This document shows positions 17,165 through 24,255 of a stretch of DNA of 43,615 bases, piece by piece. This DNA is from HGM13233 sp900762805 (GTDB lineage: Bacteria > Bacillota > Clostridia > Oscillospirales > Ruminococcaceae), in contig CALKMA010000024.1 in NCBI GenBank assembly GCA_937993755.1, positions 1 through 43,615 of the forward strand, given 5' to 3'. The notes under the pieces are model-generated. The model was given only the letters and a program-made list of their open reading frames with translations. It had not been told where the DNA came from and did not search any database. How positions within the stretch are numbered: the stretch's first letter is position 1; each line of letters starts with the position of its first letter. The position numbers and the translations under genes were made by a program.

Positions 17165-17395
17165 TTATCCCGGAGGCGCAGGGCGGCAGCCCAGAATAAT
17201 AATGCCCGGCAGCGCAATGAAAAGGCCGGCAAGCTCGCCCAAAATCAAAGACAATACAATAAAACCGGACATTGCAGCGGCAATGCCCGGCAGAACGGCA
17301 GAATTTTCACGGGAAGCAGCGCAGGCGGAACAGGACGCTGACGCCTGAGCGCCGGCAGCCTGACAGCGATTCATTTTTTTGCCGAAAATGAACAT
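17165..17395 (-). CDS. Small Cys-containing membrane protein of unknown function
   Basis: A 76-residue ORF. The N-terminal part has Cys11 and a CxxC pair (Cys22, Cys25) in an Ala/Ser-rich stretch. The C-terminal half is hydrophobic (AVLPGIAAAMSG, then FIVLSLILGELAGLFIALPG), enough for one or two membrane segments. I do not recognise the family. Support for a real gene: a very good promoter 31 bp upstream, GAGGG four bases before ATG 17395, a membrane-like composition, and a strong terminator 34 bp after the stop. It is the only ORF between that promoter and the liv genes, so it could be a leader gene of the operon; that is inference. Confidence 0.5.
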   Translation of the reverse strand: MFIFGKKMNRCQAAGAQASASCSACAASRENSAVLPGIAAAMSGFIVLSLILGELAGLFIALPGIIILGCRPAPPG

Positions 17396-17425
17396 TTTTC
17401 CCTCGTATCCTGCGATTTTTTCTGT

Positions 17426-17454
17426 ATTTTACCCGATACCGCCCGGCATTTCAA
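17426..17454 (-). promoter_or_regulatory. SigmaA-type promoter upstream of small ORF and liv operon
   Basis: On the minus strand, TTGAAA (17454-17449), 17 bp, TAAAAT (17431-17426). It is the only good promoter I see between the small ORF/liv genes and the divergent island. Confidence 0.8.
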
Positions 17455-17644
17455 GCCTTTTTTGAATTTTTAGCAAAATAACACTTTTACAGCGGCTCAT
17501 AAATATGCTTTTTGGCAGTTTTCACAACAAAGCCGGCGGGGCGGAGGATCGGCGATATTCCCTCCGCGGGGCTGTCTGCGGAAAGGCAAATAGGACCGCC
17601 GGCAAATCCAAATAAACACGACGTCACACAATCATGACAATATG

Positions 17645-17673
17645 TTACGCCAAGTGCCCTTTTGTGCTATACT
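17645..17673 (+). promoter_or_regulatory. Promoter of the restriction-modification cassette
   Basis: TTACGC (17645-17650), 17 bp, TATACT (17668-17673) with an upstream TGC, giving an extended -10 (TGCTATACT). It sits at the left edge of the AT-richer island. Confidence 0.65.
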
Positions 17674-17698
17674 GGTAAGCAATACAGGAGGTCTTTCT

Positions 17699-17923
17699 AT
17701 GACTTATAACTACAACAGGTTGTGGAAGCTGTTGATCGATAAGGGCATGACGAAAACAGAAATGCGCTTGCAGGCAGGCATCAGCACAAACATACTTGCT
17801 AAAATGGGAAAGAATGAAACCGTATCAATGGACACGCTGGCGCGAATTGCCGCTGCTATGGAATGCGGACTTGACGATATTGTCGAAGTGAATACCGATA
17901 TAGAGAAAGGCGGCAAGGAATAA
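17699..17923 (+). CDS. XRE-family HTH regulator (possible controller protein)
   Basis: A 74-residue single-domain Cro/CI-type DNA-binding protein. Its helix-turn-helix spans about residues 15-60 (GMTKTEMRLQAGISTNIL, MDTLARIAAAMECGLDDI). Start ATG 17699 has CAGGAGG seven bases upstream; an earlier open start at 17642 lacks a ribosome site and would precede the promoter -10. The stop overlaps the methyltransferase start (TAATG), so the two are translationally coupled. Small XRE proteins in front of methylase-nuclease pairs often act as controller (C) proteins timing nuclease expression; that role is inferred from position. Its base composition is clearly lower in GC than the flanks. Confidence 0.85.
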   Translation: MTYNYNRLWKLLIDKGMTKTEMRLQAGISTNILAKMGKNETVSMDTLARIAAAMECGLDDIVEVNTDIEKGGKE

Positions 17924-19128
17924 TGGCGGGCAATAGCAATTTGCACGATAGCGCAAGAAATAAGCAAGATGAATTTTATACACAACTTTCTTTAATAGAA
18001 AGCGAATTAAAGCATTATAGAGAGCATTTCAAAGGAAAAGTAATTCTGTGTAATTGTGACGACCCGTTTGAAAGCAATTTTTTCAAATATTTTGCTATGA
18101 ACTTCAATTCGTTAGGACTTAAGAAGTTGATTGCGACCTGTTATGCGACTTCCCCGGTTACGGGGAATGAATTGCAATACTATGTCGGAAAAGGCGGACA
18201 GCTTTCCTTCGTTCCTTTTGATGACAATATACCCGTGAACCATGACAAACACCCGTATAAAGTTGTTATTACAGAAGTCACGGACGAAAACGGCGACGGG
18301 CGCGTTGACCTTGCCGATGTGGAATATTTGCTGAAAAACCGCAAGAATGCTTTAACGCTTTTAGACGGCGACGGCGACTTTAGAAGTCAAGAGTGCATAG
18401 GACTTCTAAAACAGGCGGACATAGTTGTTACAAATCCCCCGTTTTCGCTTTTCCGGGAATATATAGCTCAGCTTATAGAATACGACAAGGCATTCATCAT
18501 TATCGGCAATATGAATGCTGTTACTTATAAAGAGATATTCCCGCTTATAGCGCAGAATATATTATGGTTAGGCTATAACAGTGGTCATTTTTGGTTTAAG
18601 GTTCCTGACAGCTACGAGGAAAAGAAAACAGACTTTAAGATTGACGAAACCGGACAAAAATGGCGGCGCATGGGTAATATTTGTTGGTTTACAAATCTTG
18701 ACATTGAAAAGCGTCATGAAAACATGGTGCTTTTTAGAGCATACACCCCTGAAAAATATCCGACGTATGACAATTACGACGCTATCAATGTAGACAGGAC
18801 GGTTGACATACCTTGTGATTATTACGGCGTTATGGGCGTACCCATTACGTTTCTTTCTCAATACAACCCGGAGCAATTTGAAATCGTTGCTTTCCGTAAA
18901 GGGAATGACGGCAAAGATTTAGTCTATTCGTTTACAGATAGTTCACAGAATGTTCAAGTAGAGAGAGAGAGAGAGAGAGAGCAGGCGGCGCACGGTGCAG
19001 CCGTACTTCCGCATACTCATCAGAAGAAAGTAGACACATCTCACGACGACGTGATACGTCCTGTATTGAACGGGAAGAAGTTATACAGACGGATAACTAT
19101 TCGTATGCGACATCAATACCGGGCATGA
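17923..19128 (+). CDS. EcoRI-family adenine-specific DNA methyltransferase with an (AG)11 tract and switchable tail
   Basis: A SAM-dependent N6-adenine methyltransferase of the EcoRI-methylase family, 401 residues in the present frame. The catalytic motif IVVTNPPF has NPPF at 171-174. Other recognisable segments are CNCDDPFESNFFKYF (42-56), GDGDFRS (149-155), FIIIGNMNAVTYKEIFPL and YGVMGVPITFL (301-311). Residues 121-132 (DENGDGRVDLAD) form an EF-hand/dockerin-like loop. Codons 347-353 are an (AG)11 tract encoding alternating Glu-Arg. The present frame then ends with NGKKLYRRITIRM and six more residues. Slippage by one unit would give VQPYFRILIRRK (stop 19031-19033) or NGKTTYARITIRRK (stop 19200-19202). 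ATG 17923 overlaps the XRE stop. The AT-rich composition suggests horizontal transfer. Confidence 0.9.
   Translation: MAGNSNLHDSARNKQDEFYTQLSLIESELKHYREHFKGKVILCNCDDPFESNFFKYFAMNFNSLGLKKLIATCYATSPVTGNELQYYVGKGGQLSFVPFDDNIPVNHDKHPYKVVITEVTDENGDGRVDLADVEYLLKNRKNALTLLDGDGDFRSQECIGLLKQADIVVTNPPFSLFREYIAQLIEYDKAFIIIGNMNAVTYKEIFPLIAQNILWLGYNSGHFWFKVPDSYEEKKTDFKIDETGQKWRRMGNICWFTNLDIEKRHENMVLFRAYTPEKYPTYDNYDAINVDRTVDIPCDYYGVMGVPITFLSQYNPEQFEIVAFRKGNDGKDLVYSFTDSSQNVQVEREREREQAAHGAAVLPHTHQKKVDTSHDDVIRPVLNGKKLYRRITIRMRHQYRA
18960..18981 (+). repeat. (AG)11 dinucleotide microsatellite inside the methyltransferase gene
   Basis: Eleven uninterrupted AG units. In every frame the tract itself encodes alternating Arg and Glu, so length change does not create a stop inside it but changes the frame downstream. 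With n = 11 the frame leads to the stop at 19126-19128. n = 10 gives the stop at 19200-19202; n = 9 or 12 gives the stop at 19031-19033. Confidence 0.95.
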
Positions 19129-19202
19129 TAAAGAATGCAGAGGGCAAAATCAACGGCAAAACAACTTATGCAAGAATTACAATACGCAGGAAACGGAGCT
19201 AA
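18982..19202 (+). other. Three overlapping alternative C-terminal tails in three frames
   Basis: Tail A (codons from 18980, stop 19031-19033) ends VQPYFRILIRRK. Tail B (codons from 18982, the present frame, stop 19126-19128) contains NGKKLYRRITIRM. Tail C (codons from 18981, stop 19200-19202) ends NGKTTYARITIRRKRS. All share Y-x-R-I-x-I-R. B and C agree at 9 of 12 residues but use different codons (AACGGG against AACGGC, ATAACTATT against ATTACAATA), which means old divergence rather than a recent DNA duplication. Predicted total lengths are about 368-370, 401 and 425 residues. Confidence 0.75.
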
Positions 19203-19207
19203 ACAAG

Positions 19208-20314
19208 ATGAAGATTGAATTACATGAAATTCCCGTGCGCGACGTGGTAAACGGATACGTTGACAGCGCGGAAAACGGCGTTGTCGGATATGGCGGCAAG
19301 CTGAATATACGCCCCGCTTTCCAACGCGAGTTTATCTATAAGGACAAGCAGCGCGACGAGGTTATACATACCGTTGTGCGCAATTTCCCTCTGAACGTAA
19401 TGTATTGGGTAAAGAGCGACGACGGCAATTTTGAAGTGCTGGACAGACAGCAGCGCACAATCAGTATTTGCCAATATGCGACAGATGAACTTTCCGTCAT
19501 TCTGGACGGTATGCCGCGCAAGTTCGGCAATCTGACCGCCGCAGAACAAGACCAGATTTTAGACTATCCCCTGATGATTTATATTTGCGAGGGAACCGAC
19601 AAAGAAAAACTGGATTGGTTCAAAATCATCAATATAGCAGGTGAACAGCTAACGGCGCAGGAATTGCGCAATGCTATCTATACGGGCGAATGGCTGACAG
19701 AAGCAAAGAAATATTTCAGCAAGACGCAATGCCCCGCATATCAGATTGCAGGCGATTATATGAACGGTTCTGCTATTCGTCAAAACTACCTTGAAGCGGC
19801 ATTGAAGTGGATTGCGGCGCGTGACGGAATTGAAATTGAAGATTATATGTCACAGCACCAACATGACACGAATTGCAATGAGCTGTGGCTATATTTTCAC
19901 GCTGTCATAGACTGGGTAAAGGTAATTTTCCCGAACTACCGCGGCAAACTGATGAAAGGGCTTGACTGGGGAATTTTTTATAACAAGTACGGTTCCGGCA
20001 AATATGACCCGAAAACCCTTGAATCCCGCATTGTAGAACTGTTAGACGATGAAGACATTTCCAACCAAAAAGGGATTTACGAATATCTGCTTGACGGCGA
20101 AGAACAGCATTTGAATATTCGTGCCTTTTCACCGAAAATGGCGCGGACGGCATACGAACGTCAAAAAGGCGTTTGCCCGAAATGTGGAAAGCATTTTGAA
20201 ATTGAAGAAATGCAGGCCGACCACATTACCCCGTGGAGCAAGGGCGGCAAAACGACCGCTGACAACTGTCAAATGCTTTGCGCCGATTGCAACCGCCGCA
20301 AGAGCGATATATAA
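19208..20314 (+). CDS. DUF262-HNH endonuclease (restriction-like partner)
   Basis: A 368-residue two-domain protein. The N-terminal DUF262 (GmrS-like, ParB/Srx fold) region has RPAFQREFIY (35-44) and DRQQRTIS (79-86), the counterpart of the family's DGQQR nucleotide-binding motif. The C-terminal HNH nuclease with a C4 zinc site has CPKC (Cys323, Cys326), DHITPW (His339), Asn353, and CADC (Cys358, Cys361). DUF262-type proteins occur in modification-sensing type IV and phage-defence nucleases. Beside a methyltransferase it is probably the restriction component; that is inference. ATG 19208 has GGAG nine bases upstream and lies 5 bp after the tail C stop, 79 bp after tail B and 174 bp after tail A. 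Its low GC is shared with the cassette. Confidence 0.88.
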   Translation: MKIELHEIPVRDVVNGYVDSAENGVVGYGGKLNIRPAFQREFIYKDKQRDEVIHTVVRNFPLNVMYWVKSDDGNFEVLDRQQRTISICQYATDELSVILDGMPRKFGNLTAAEQDQILDYPLMIYICEGTDKEKLDWFKIINIAGEQLTAQELRNAIYTGEWLTEAKKYFSKTQCPAYQIAGDYMNGSAIRQNYLEAALKWIAARDGIEIEDYMSQHQHDTNCNELWLYFHAVIDWVKVIFPNYRGKLMKGLDWGIFYNKYGSGKYDPKTLESRIVELLDDEDISNQKGIYEYLLDGEEQHLNIRAFSPKMARTAYERQKGVCPKCGKHFEIEEMQADHITPWSKGGKTTADNCQMLCADCNRRKSDI

Positions 20315-20338
20315 CGCCGATATCTATAAAGCCAAAGA

Positions 20339-20384
20339 AAGCGCGCTGTATATGCAGATACAGCGTGCTTCCTTTTATGCCTTT
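20339..20384 (+). terminator. Terminator of the restriction-modification cassette
   Basis: A 13-bp stem (20339-20351 with 20358-20370; one G-T pair) and 6-nt loop, then CCTTTTATGCCTTTT. It marks the right edge of the AT-richer island. Confidence 0.75.
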
Positions 20385-20451
20385 TGGCGATCCGCCCCGC
20401 TCCCGCCGGCGGCCCCGCGCCTGCTTCTGCAAAAGTACATCAACAAGGCAC

Positions 20452-20480
20452 TTGGCAGAGGCCGCCGTGTGCGGTATAAT
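20452..20480 (+). promoter_or_regulatory. SigmaA-type promoter of the NUDIX-GDPD genes
   Basis: TTGGCA (20452-20457), 17 bp, perfect TATAAT (20475-20480), 69 bp before the NUDIX start. Confidence 0.8.
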
Positions 20481-20549
20481 AGCAGCAGGCGGGCGGCTGC
20501 CCGTGCGCAGCCGCCCGCGCACGCTTACTGCAAGCACAGGAGAATCTTC

Positions 20550-21101
20550 ATGGAACGGTTATTTGAAAAGCGCCTTTCGGGTGAAACAGTCTACGACGGC
20601 CGCATCATCCGGGTCGAGCGCGACATCGTCGGCCTGCCCAACGGCGGACGGTCGGTGCGCGAGATCGTGCGCCACGGCGGCGGCGTCTGCGTCGCCGCGC
20701 TGGATGAGCAAAACAATGTTTTTATGGTGCGCCAGTTCCGCTACGCCTTTGGCCGCGTGCTCGATGAGCTGCCGGCCGGCAAGCTGGAGCACGGCGAGGA
20801 TCCCGACCCCGCCGCCCTGCGCGAGCTGGAGGAGGAAACGGGCTACACGGCCGACCGGATGGAAAAGCTGGCGGTCAGCTACCCGTCGCCCGGCTATACG
20901 GCCGAGCAGCTGCACCTCTATCTGGCGCGCGGGCTGCGCTTTGTCGGCCAGCATCTGGATGCCGACGAATTTCTCGACGTTTACCGGCTGCCGCTGGACG
21001 AGGCGGTCCGCCGCGTCGAAAGCGGCGACATCTGTGACGCCAAGAGCCAGACGCTTCTGCTGCTGGCCGCCCGCCGCGTGGCGGAGGAGGCACGGCAATG
21101 A
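20550..21101 (+). CDS. NUDIX hydrolase, ADP-ribose pyrophosphatase type
   Basis: A cytoplasmic nucleotide-sugar pyrophosphatase of 183 residues, normal for the ADPRase (NudF-like) group. The full Nudix box begins GKLEHGE and ends RELEEETGY (G-x5-E-x7-REUxEExGU), preceded by VRQFRYAFG and LDELPAG and followed by YPSPGYTAEQLHLYLA, which is typical of ADP-ribose enzymes. ATG 20550 follows CAGGAG at good spacing. Its stop overlaps the next start (ATGA), so it is coupled to the phosphodiesterase. It probably hydrolyses ADP-ribose to AMP and ribose 5-phosphate; substrate cannot be fixed from sequence alone. Confidence 0.92.
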   Translation: MERLFEKRLSGETVYDGRIIRVERDIVGLPNGGRSVREIVRHGGGVCVAALDEQNNVFMVRQFRYAFGRVLDELPAGKLEHGEDPDPAALRELEEETGYTADRMEKLAVSYPSPGYTAEQLHLYLARGLRFVGQHLDADEFLDVYRLPLDEAVRRVESGDICDAKSQTLLLLAARRVAEEARQ

Positions 21102-21976
21102 CGGCTGTTTACATCATCCTCGGCGTACTGGCGCTGCTCGGCGCGCTCTATCTCTTTCTGGTATTCCCCGCCCGCTGGCCCAAGGACAGGCGCGGCCCCT
21201 TTGACGGCCGCTATTTTGCCCACCGCGGCCTCTTTCAGAACGACGGCCCGCTGCCGCCCGAAAACACCTGCGCGGCCTTCGAGGAAGCCTGCCGCGCCGG
21301 CTTCGGCAGCGAGCTTGACGTGCAGTTCACCTCGGACGGGCAGCTCATCGTCTTTCACGACAATGACTACAAGCGCGCCGCCGGCGTCGATAAAAAGGTG
21401 TGGGAGGTCCCGCTCGACGAGGCCCGCTCCTTTAACCTGTTCGGCCGCGGCTATCAGGTGCCGCTCTTTACCGAGGTGCTCGACACGGTGGCCGGCCGCG
21501 CGCCGCTCATCATCGAGATCAAGGCCGAGGAGCGCGACAATGCCGCCTATTACGAGCTGTGCCGCCGCGTCAACGAGGTGCTGCTCGGCTATCGGGGCGT
21601 TTACTGCATCGAGAGCTTCAACCCCTTTGTCGTGCGCTGGTGGCGCAGGCACCGGCCCGACGTCATGCGCGGCCAGCTTCTCAACGAGCCGGCCGGTTAT
21701 CCCCGCTCGCTGCCCGCCCCCGTCCGCTGGCTGCTGGGCAAGCTGATGCTCGACTGCCTCGGCCGCCCGCATTTCGTGGCCTATAACCACCTCGACCGCC
21801 CGCGCGCCCTCGACCTCAACCGCCGGCTGGGCGCCATGGCCGTCATGTGGACAGTCAAGAACGCCGAGGACGGCGCGCGCCTTGAAAAGAACAACGACAC
21901 CATCATTTTCGACAGCTACCGGCCGGCCGGCCCCGACTTCGCCGCCCGCGGGCAGCACTGCCGCCCAACAGAATAA
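21098..21976 (+). CDS. Glycerophosphodiester phosphodiesterase family protein
   Basis: A 292-residue protein with an N-terminal membrane segment (about residues 4-25), then a GDPD TIM-barrel. Catalytic features: AHRG (His-Arg), ENT in PPENTCAAF, SELDVQ (Glu/Asp metal ligands), FHDNDYKRAAG, and IIEIKAE. It would hydrolyse glycerophosphodiesters (or lipid headgroups) to glycerol 3-phosphate and an alcohol. The anchor puts it at the membrane, but orientation is unclear. The start overlaps the NUDIX stop by four bases. The C-terminus ends beside the carboxypeptidase gene. Confidence 0.9.
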   Translation: MTAVYIILGVLALLGALYLFLVFPARWPKDRRGPFDGRYFAHRGLFQNDGPLPPENTCAAFEEACRAGFGSELDVQFTSDGQLIVFHDNDYKRAAGVDKKVWEVPLDEARSFNLFGRGYQVPLFTEVLDTVAGRAPLIIEIKAEERDNAAYYELCRRVNEVLLGYRGVYCIESFNPFVVRWWRRHRPDVMRGQLLNEPAGYPRSLPAPVRWLLGKLMLDCLGRPHFVAYNHLDRPRALDLNRRLGAMAVMWTVKNAEDGARLEKNNDTIIFDSYRPAGPDFAARGQHCRPTE

Positions 21977-21995
21977 TCAAAGGAAAAAAACAACT

Positions 21996-23489
21996 ATGGA
22001 GCTTCAAACCGCCCTGGCGCGCCTGGAGGAGATCCAGCGCACCTGTCACGCCTACACCCACGCCCTCAGCGTACTCAATTATGACGGCGCCACCGTCGCC
22101 CCCGAAAAGAGCGCCCGCGGCCGCGCCGAAACCGGCGCTGTGCTGGGCGGCGTCGTCTACGACCTGCTGACCGGCAGCGAGCTGCAGGGCATCCTCGAAT
22201 TTCTCGCCGCCCGCCCCGCCGAGCTGACCGCCGAGCAGCGCCGGCAGGTCGAGCTGCTCAAGGAGAGCTTCGACCAGACCGCCTGCATCCCCCGCGAGGA
22301 ATATCTCGCCTACACCCGCCTCCAGACCGAGGCCGACGCCGTATGGCACCGGGCCAAGCCGGCCAACGATTTTGCGGCCTTTGCGCCCTGTCTGGAGCAG
22401 CTGATCGACTACAACCGGTGCTTTGCGCTCTATTACAAGCCCGATCGGGACCCCTACGAGACGATGCTCGACCAGTTCGAAAAGGGCGTCACCGTCGAGG
22501 GGCTTGACGGCTTCTTCGGTATGCTGCGCGAGCGGCTGGTGCCGCTCATCCGCCGCATCGGCGAGGCCGCGCCCATCGACGACAGCCTGCTGCACGTAGA
22601 ATTCCCCATCGAAAAGCAGCGTCTGCTCAGCGACCGTGTTATGGAGCTGATGACCATCGACCGCACCCGCTGCGCCATTGGCGAGACGCTGCACCCCTTT
22701 ACCGACGGCTTCAATACCGACGATGTGCGCATCACCACCAACTACCGCCTCAACGATTTCACCGATTCGATGTTCAGCGTCATCCACGAGGGTGGCCACG
22801 CGCTGTACGAGCTGGGCGTTGACCCGGCCTACGACGGCACGGTGCTGGGCGGCGGCGCCTCTCTGGGCGTTCACGAAAGCCAGTCGCGCTTTTTTGAGAA
22901 CATCGTGGGCCGCAGCCGCGGCTTCTGCCGCCGCCTGCTGCCGCTGGCCAAGGAGCTGTGCCCCGCGCTCGCGCCGATGACCGACGAGCAGTTCTACCGC
23001 GCCATCAACCGCTCGCACCCCTCGCTCATCCGCACAGCGGCCGACGAGCTGACCTATCCGCTGCATATCATGGTGCGCTACGAGCTGGAAAAGCAGCTGA
23101 TCGCCGGCACGCTCCCGGTGGCCGGGCTGCCCGCCGCGTGGAACCGCCTGTACAGGGATTATCTCGGCGTTGAGGTGCCCGACGATGAGCATGGCTGTCT
23201 GCAGGATTCCCACTGGTCGGGCGGGGCCTTCGGCTACTTCCCGTCCTACGCGCTCGGCTCGGCCTATGCGGCGCAGTATCTGCACGTCATGAAGAGGGAT
23301 ATCGATTTCGATGCCGCCGTCGCCGGCGACCTGTCGCCCATCGTCGGCTGGCTGGGGCAGCACATCCACCGCTTCGGCCGGCTCTACGACCCGGCGGCGC
23401 TGGTCGAAAAGGCCTGCGGCGCGCCCTTTGACCCGCAGTATTATATTGATTATCTGACAGCGAAATACAGCGAGCTTTACGGGCTGTGA
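21996..23489 (+). CDS. M32 family metallocarboxypeptidase
   Basis: A 497-residue zinc carboxypeptidase (thermostable carboxypeptidase 1/Taq-type), the family's normal length. Zinc motif HEGGH (264-268) and the second signature GVHESQSRFFENIVGRS are both present. The N-terminus LARLEEIQRTCHAYTHALSVLNYD matches family openings. It is cytoplasmic, with no signal peptide, and probably removes C-terminal residues from peptides. ATG 21996 has AAAGGA upstream and lies 19 bp after the GDPD stop, so the three genes from the NUDIX gene onward may form one operon. Confidence 0.95.
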   Translation: MELQTALARLEEIQRTCHAYTHALSVLNYDGATVAPEKSARGRAETGAVLGGVVYDLLTGSELQGILEFLAARPAELTAEQRRQVELLKESFDQTACIPREEYLAYTRLQTEADAVWHRAKPANDFAAFAPCLEQLIDYNRCFALYYKPDRDPYETMLDQFEKGVTVEGLDGFFGMLRERLVPLIRRIGEAAPIDDSLLHVEFPIEKQRLLSDRVMELMTIDRTRCAIGETLHPFTDGFNTDDVRITTNYRLNDFTDSMFSVIHEGGHALYELGVDPAYDGTVLGGGASLGVHESQSRFFENIVGRSRGFCRRLLPLAKELCPALAPMTDEQFYRAINRSHPSLIRTAADELTYPLHIMVRYELEKQLIAGTLPVAGLPAAWNRLYRDYLGVEVPDDEHGCLQDSHWSGGAFGYFPSYALGSAYAAQYLHVMKRDIDFDAAVAGDLSPIVGWLGQHIHRFGRLYDPAALVEKACGAPFDPQYYIDYLTAKYSELYGL

Positions 23490-23800
23490 GCGGCGCGGCG
23501 GGGTGTAAAAGCCCCGCAGGAAGCTCGGCGTCGAACACGCGCCGACCGTGAGCGGCGCGGCGCCCCATTGAAAAAGCAGGAGCGGCAAAGTTGGGGCAGC
23601 ACCCTTGTCCTTCCGCGCGCCGACCGCGGAGTGCGAAAGCTCCCCGCAGGAAGCTCGGCGTCGGACACGCGCCGACCGTGAGCGGCGCGGCGCCCCATTG
23701 AAAAAAACAGGAGCGGCAAAGTCGGGGCAGCACCCTTGACCTCCTGCGCGCCGGCCGCGGAGCGCGAAAGCGCAGCACCCCATTGAATAGGTGAAGCTGG
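23490..23800. repeat. Intergenic direct repeats of about 100 bp (130-bp period)
   Basis: Unit 1 (about 23512-23607) and unit 2 (about 23642-23738) both begin CCCCGCAGGAAGCTCGGCGT and end GGGGCAGCACCCTTG, with only a few differences. A third partial copy of the CCCCATTGAA core is at about 23777, and GTGAGCGGCGCGGCG recurs at 23487 and 23549 and in unit 2. Units contain internal inverted repeats (GTCGG...CCGAC). There is no supportable gene between 23490 and 24255. Probably a REP-like interspersed element family. Confidence 0.75.
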
Positions 23801-23931
23801 CAGCGCCTCCGACCTCCCGCGCGCCGGCCCGAAAATCCGCAGCCGACGGCGGCGACTGCACCGCGCCCTCCGACCTCCCGCGCGGCGGGAGGCAAAAACA
23901 GGCGCTTTTCGCTTGCCGCCGAAGAAATGAA

Positions 23932-23969
23932 GGCTGGGGAACGGCATAGCCGTTCCCCAGCCGTTTTTG
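23932..23969 (+). terminator. Intrinsic terminator upstream of spoIIID
   Basis: A perfect 14-bp stem (23932-23945 with 23949-23962), 3-nt loop, then GTTTTTG. It insulates spoIIID from the repeat region. Confidence 0.8.
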
Positions 23970-24255
23970 CGCACCGCGCTCTTTCGAAAAAAGCCGGCTC
24001 AGATACGCCGCAGGCTGCTCCTCGCTTTGCCGCAAAACGCCGCCGGCGCAGCGGCCCCGTCCGCAAGCCCTTAAAGCGCCCGCGCCCACGGTTTGCTCCG
24101 CGCCGAATTCCCACCGCTTCTCGGCACCGGAGAAAGCGTCCTGCCGGCGCAAAATCTGTCATATCCTGTCAGAAATATACTGTTTGTATTTCTCTGGCAT
24201 AATCTCCGCCGCGCCGTCATAGGTATGGCACAGATGACAGGAAGGCGGTGGCAGC

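Noticed and set aside
18960..18981. CRISPR or larger repeat array
   Set aside because: It is a pure dinucleotide microsatellite within a coding region; no spacer-repeat arrangement was seen anywhere in the window.
18982..19128. Treating the methyltransferase simply as frameshifted and broken
   Set aside because: The present frame itself ends in a family-like tail (NGKKLYRRITIRM), so it is not clearly disrupted; the other two frames also end in tails.
21903..24152. A 749-codon minus-strand open frame across the carboxypeptidase and repeats
   Set aside because: It is antisense to the well-supported M32 gene, Arg/Ala/Gly-rich, with no ribosome site; a product of high GC and codon bias.
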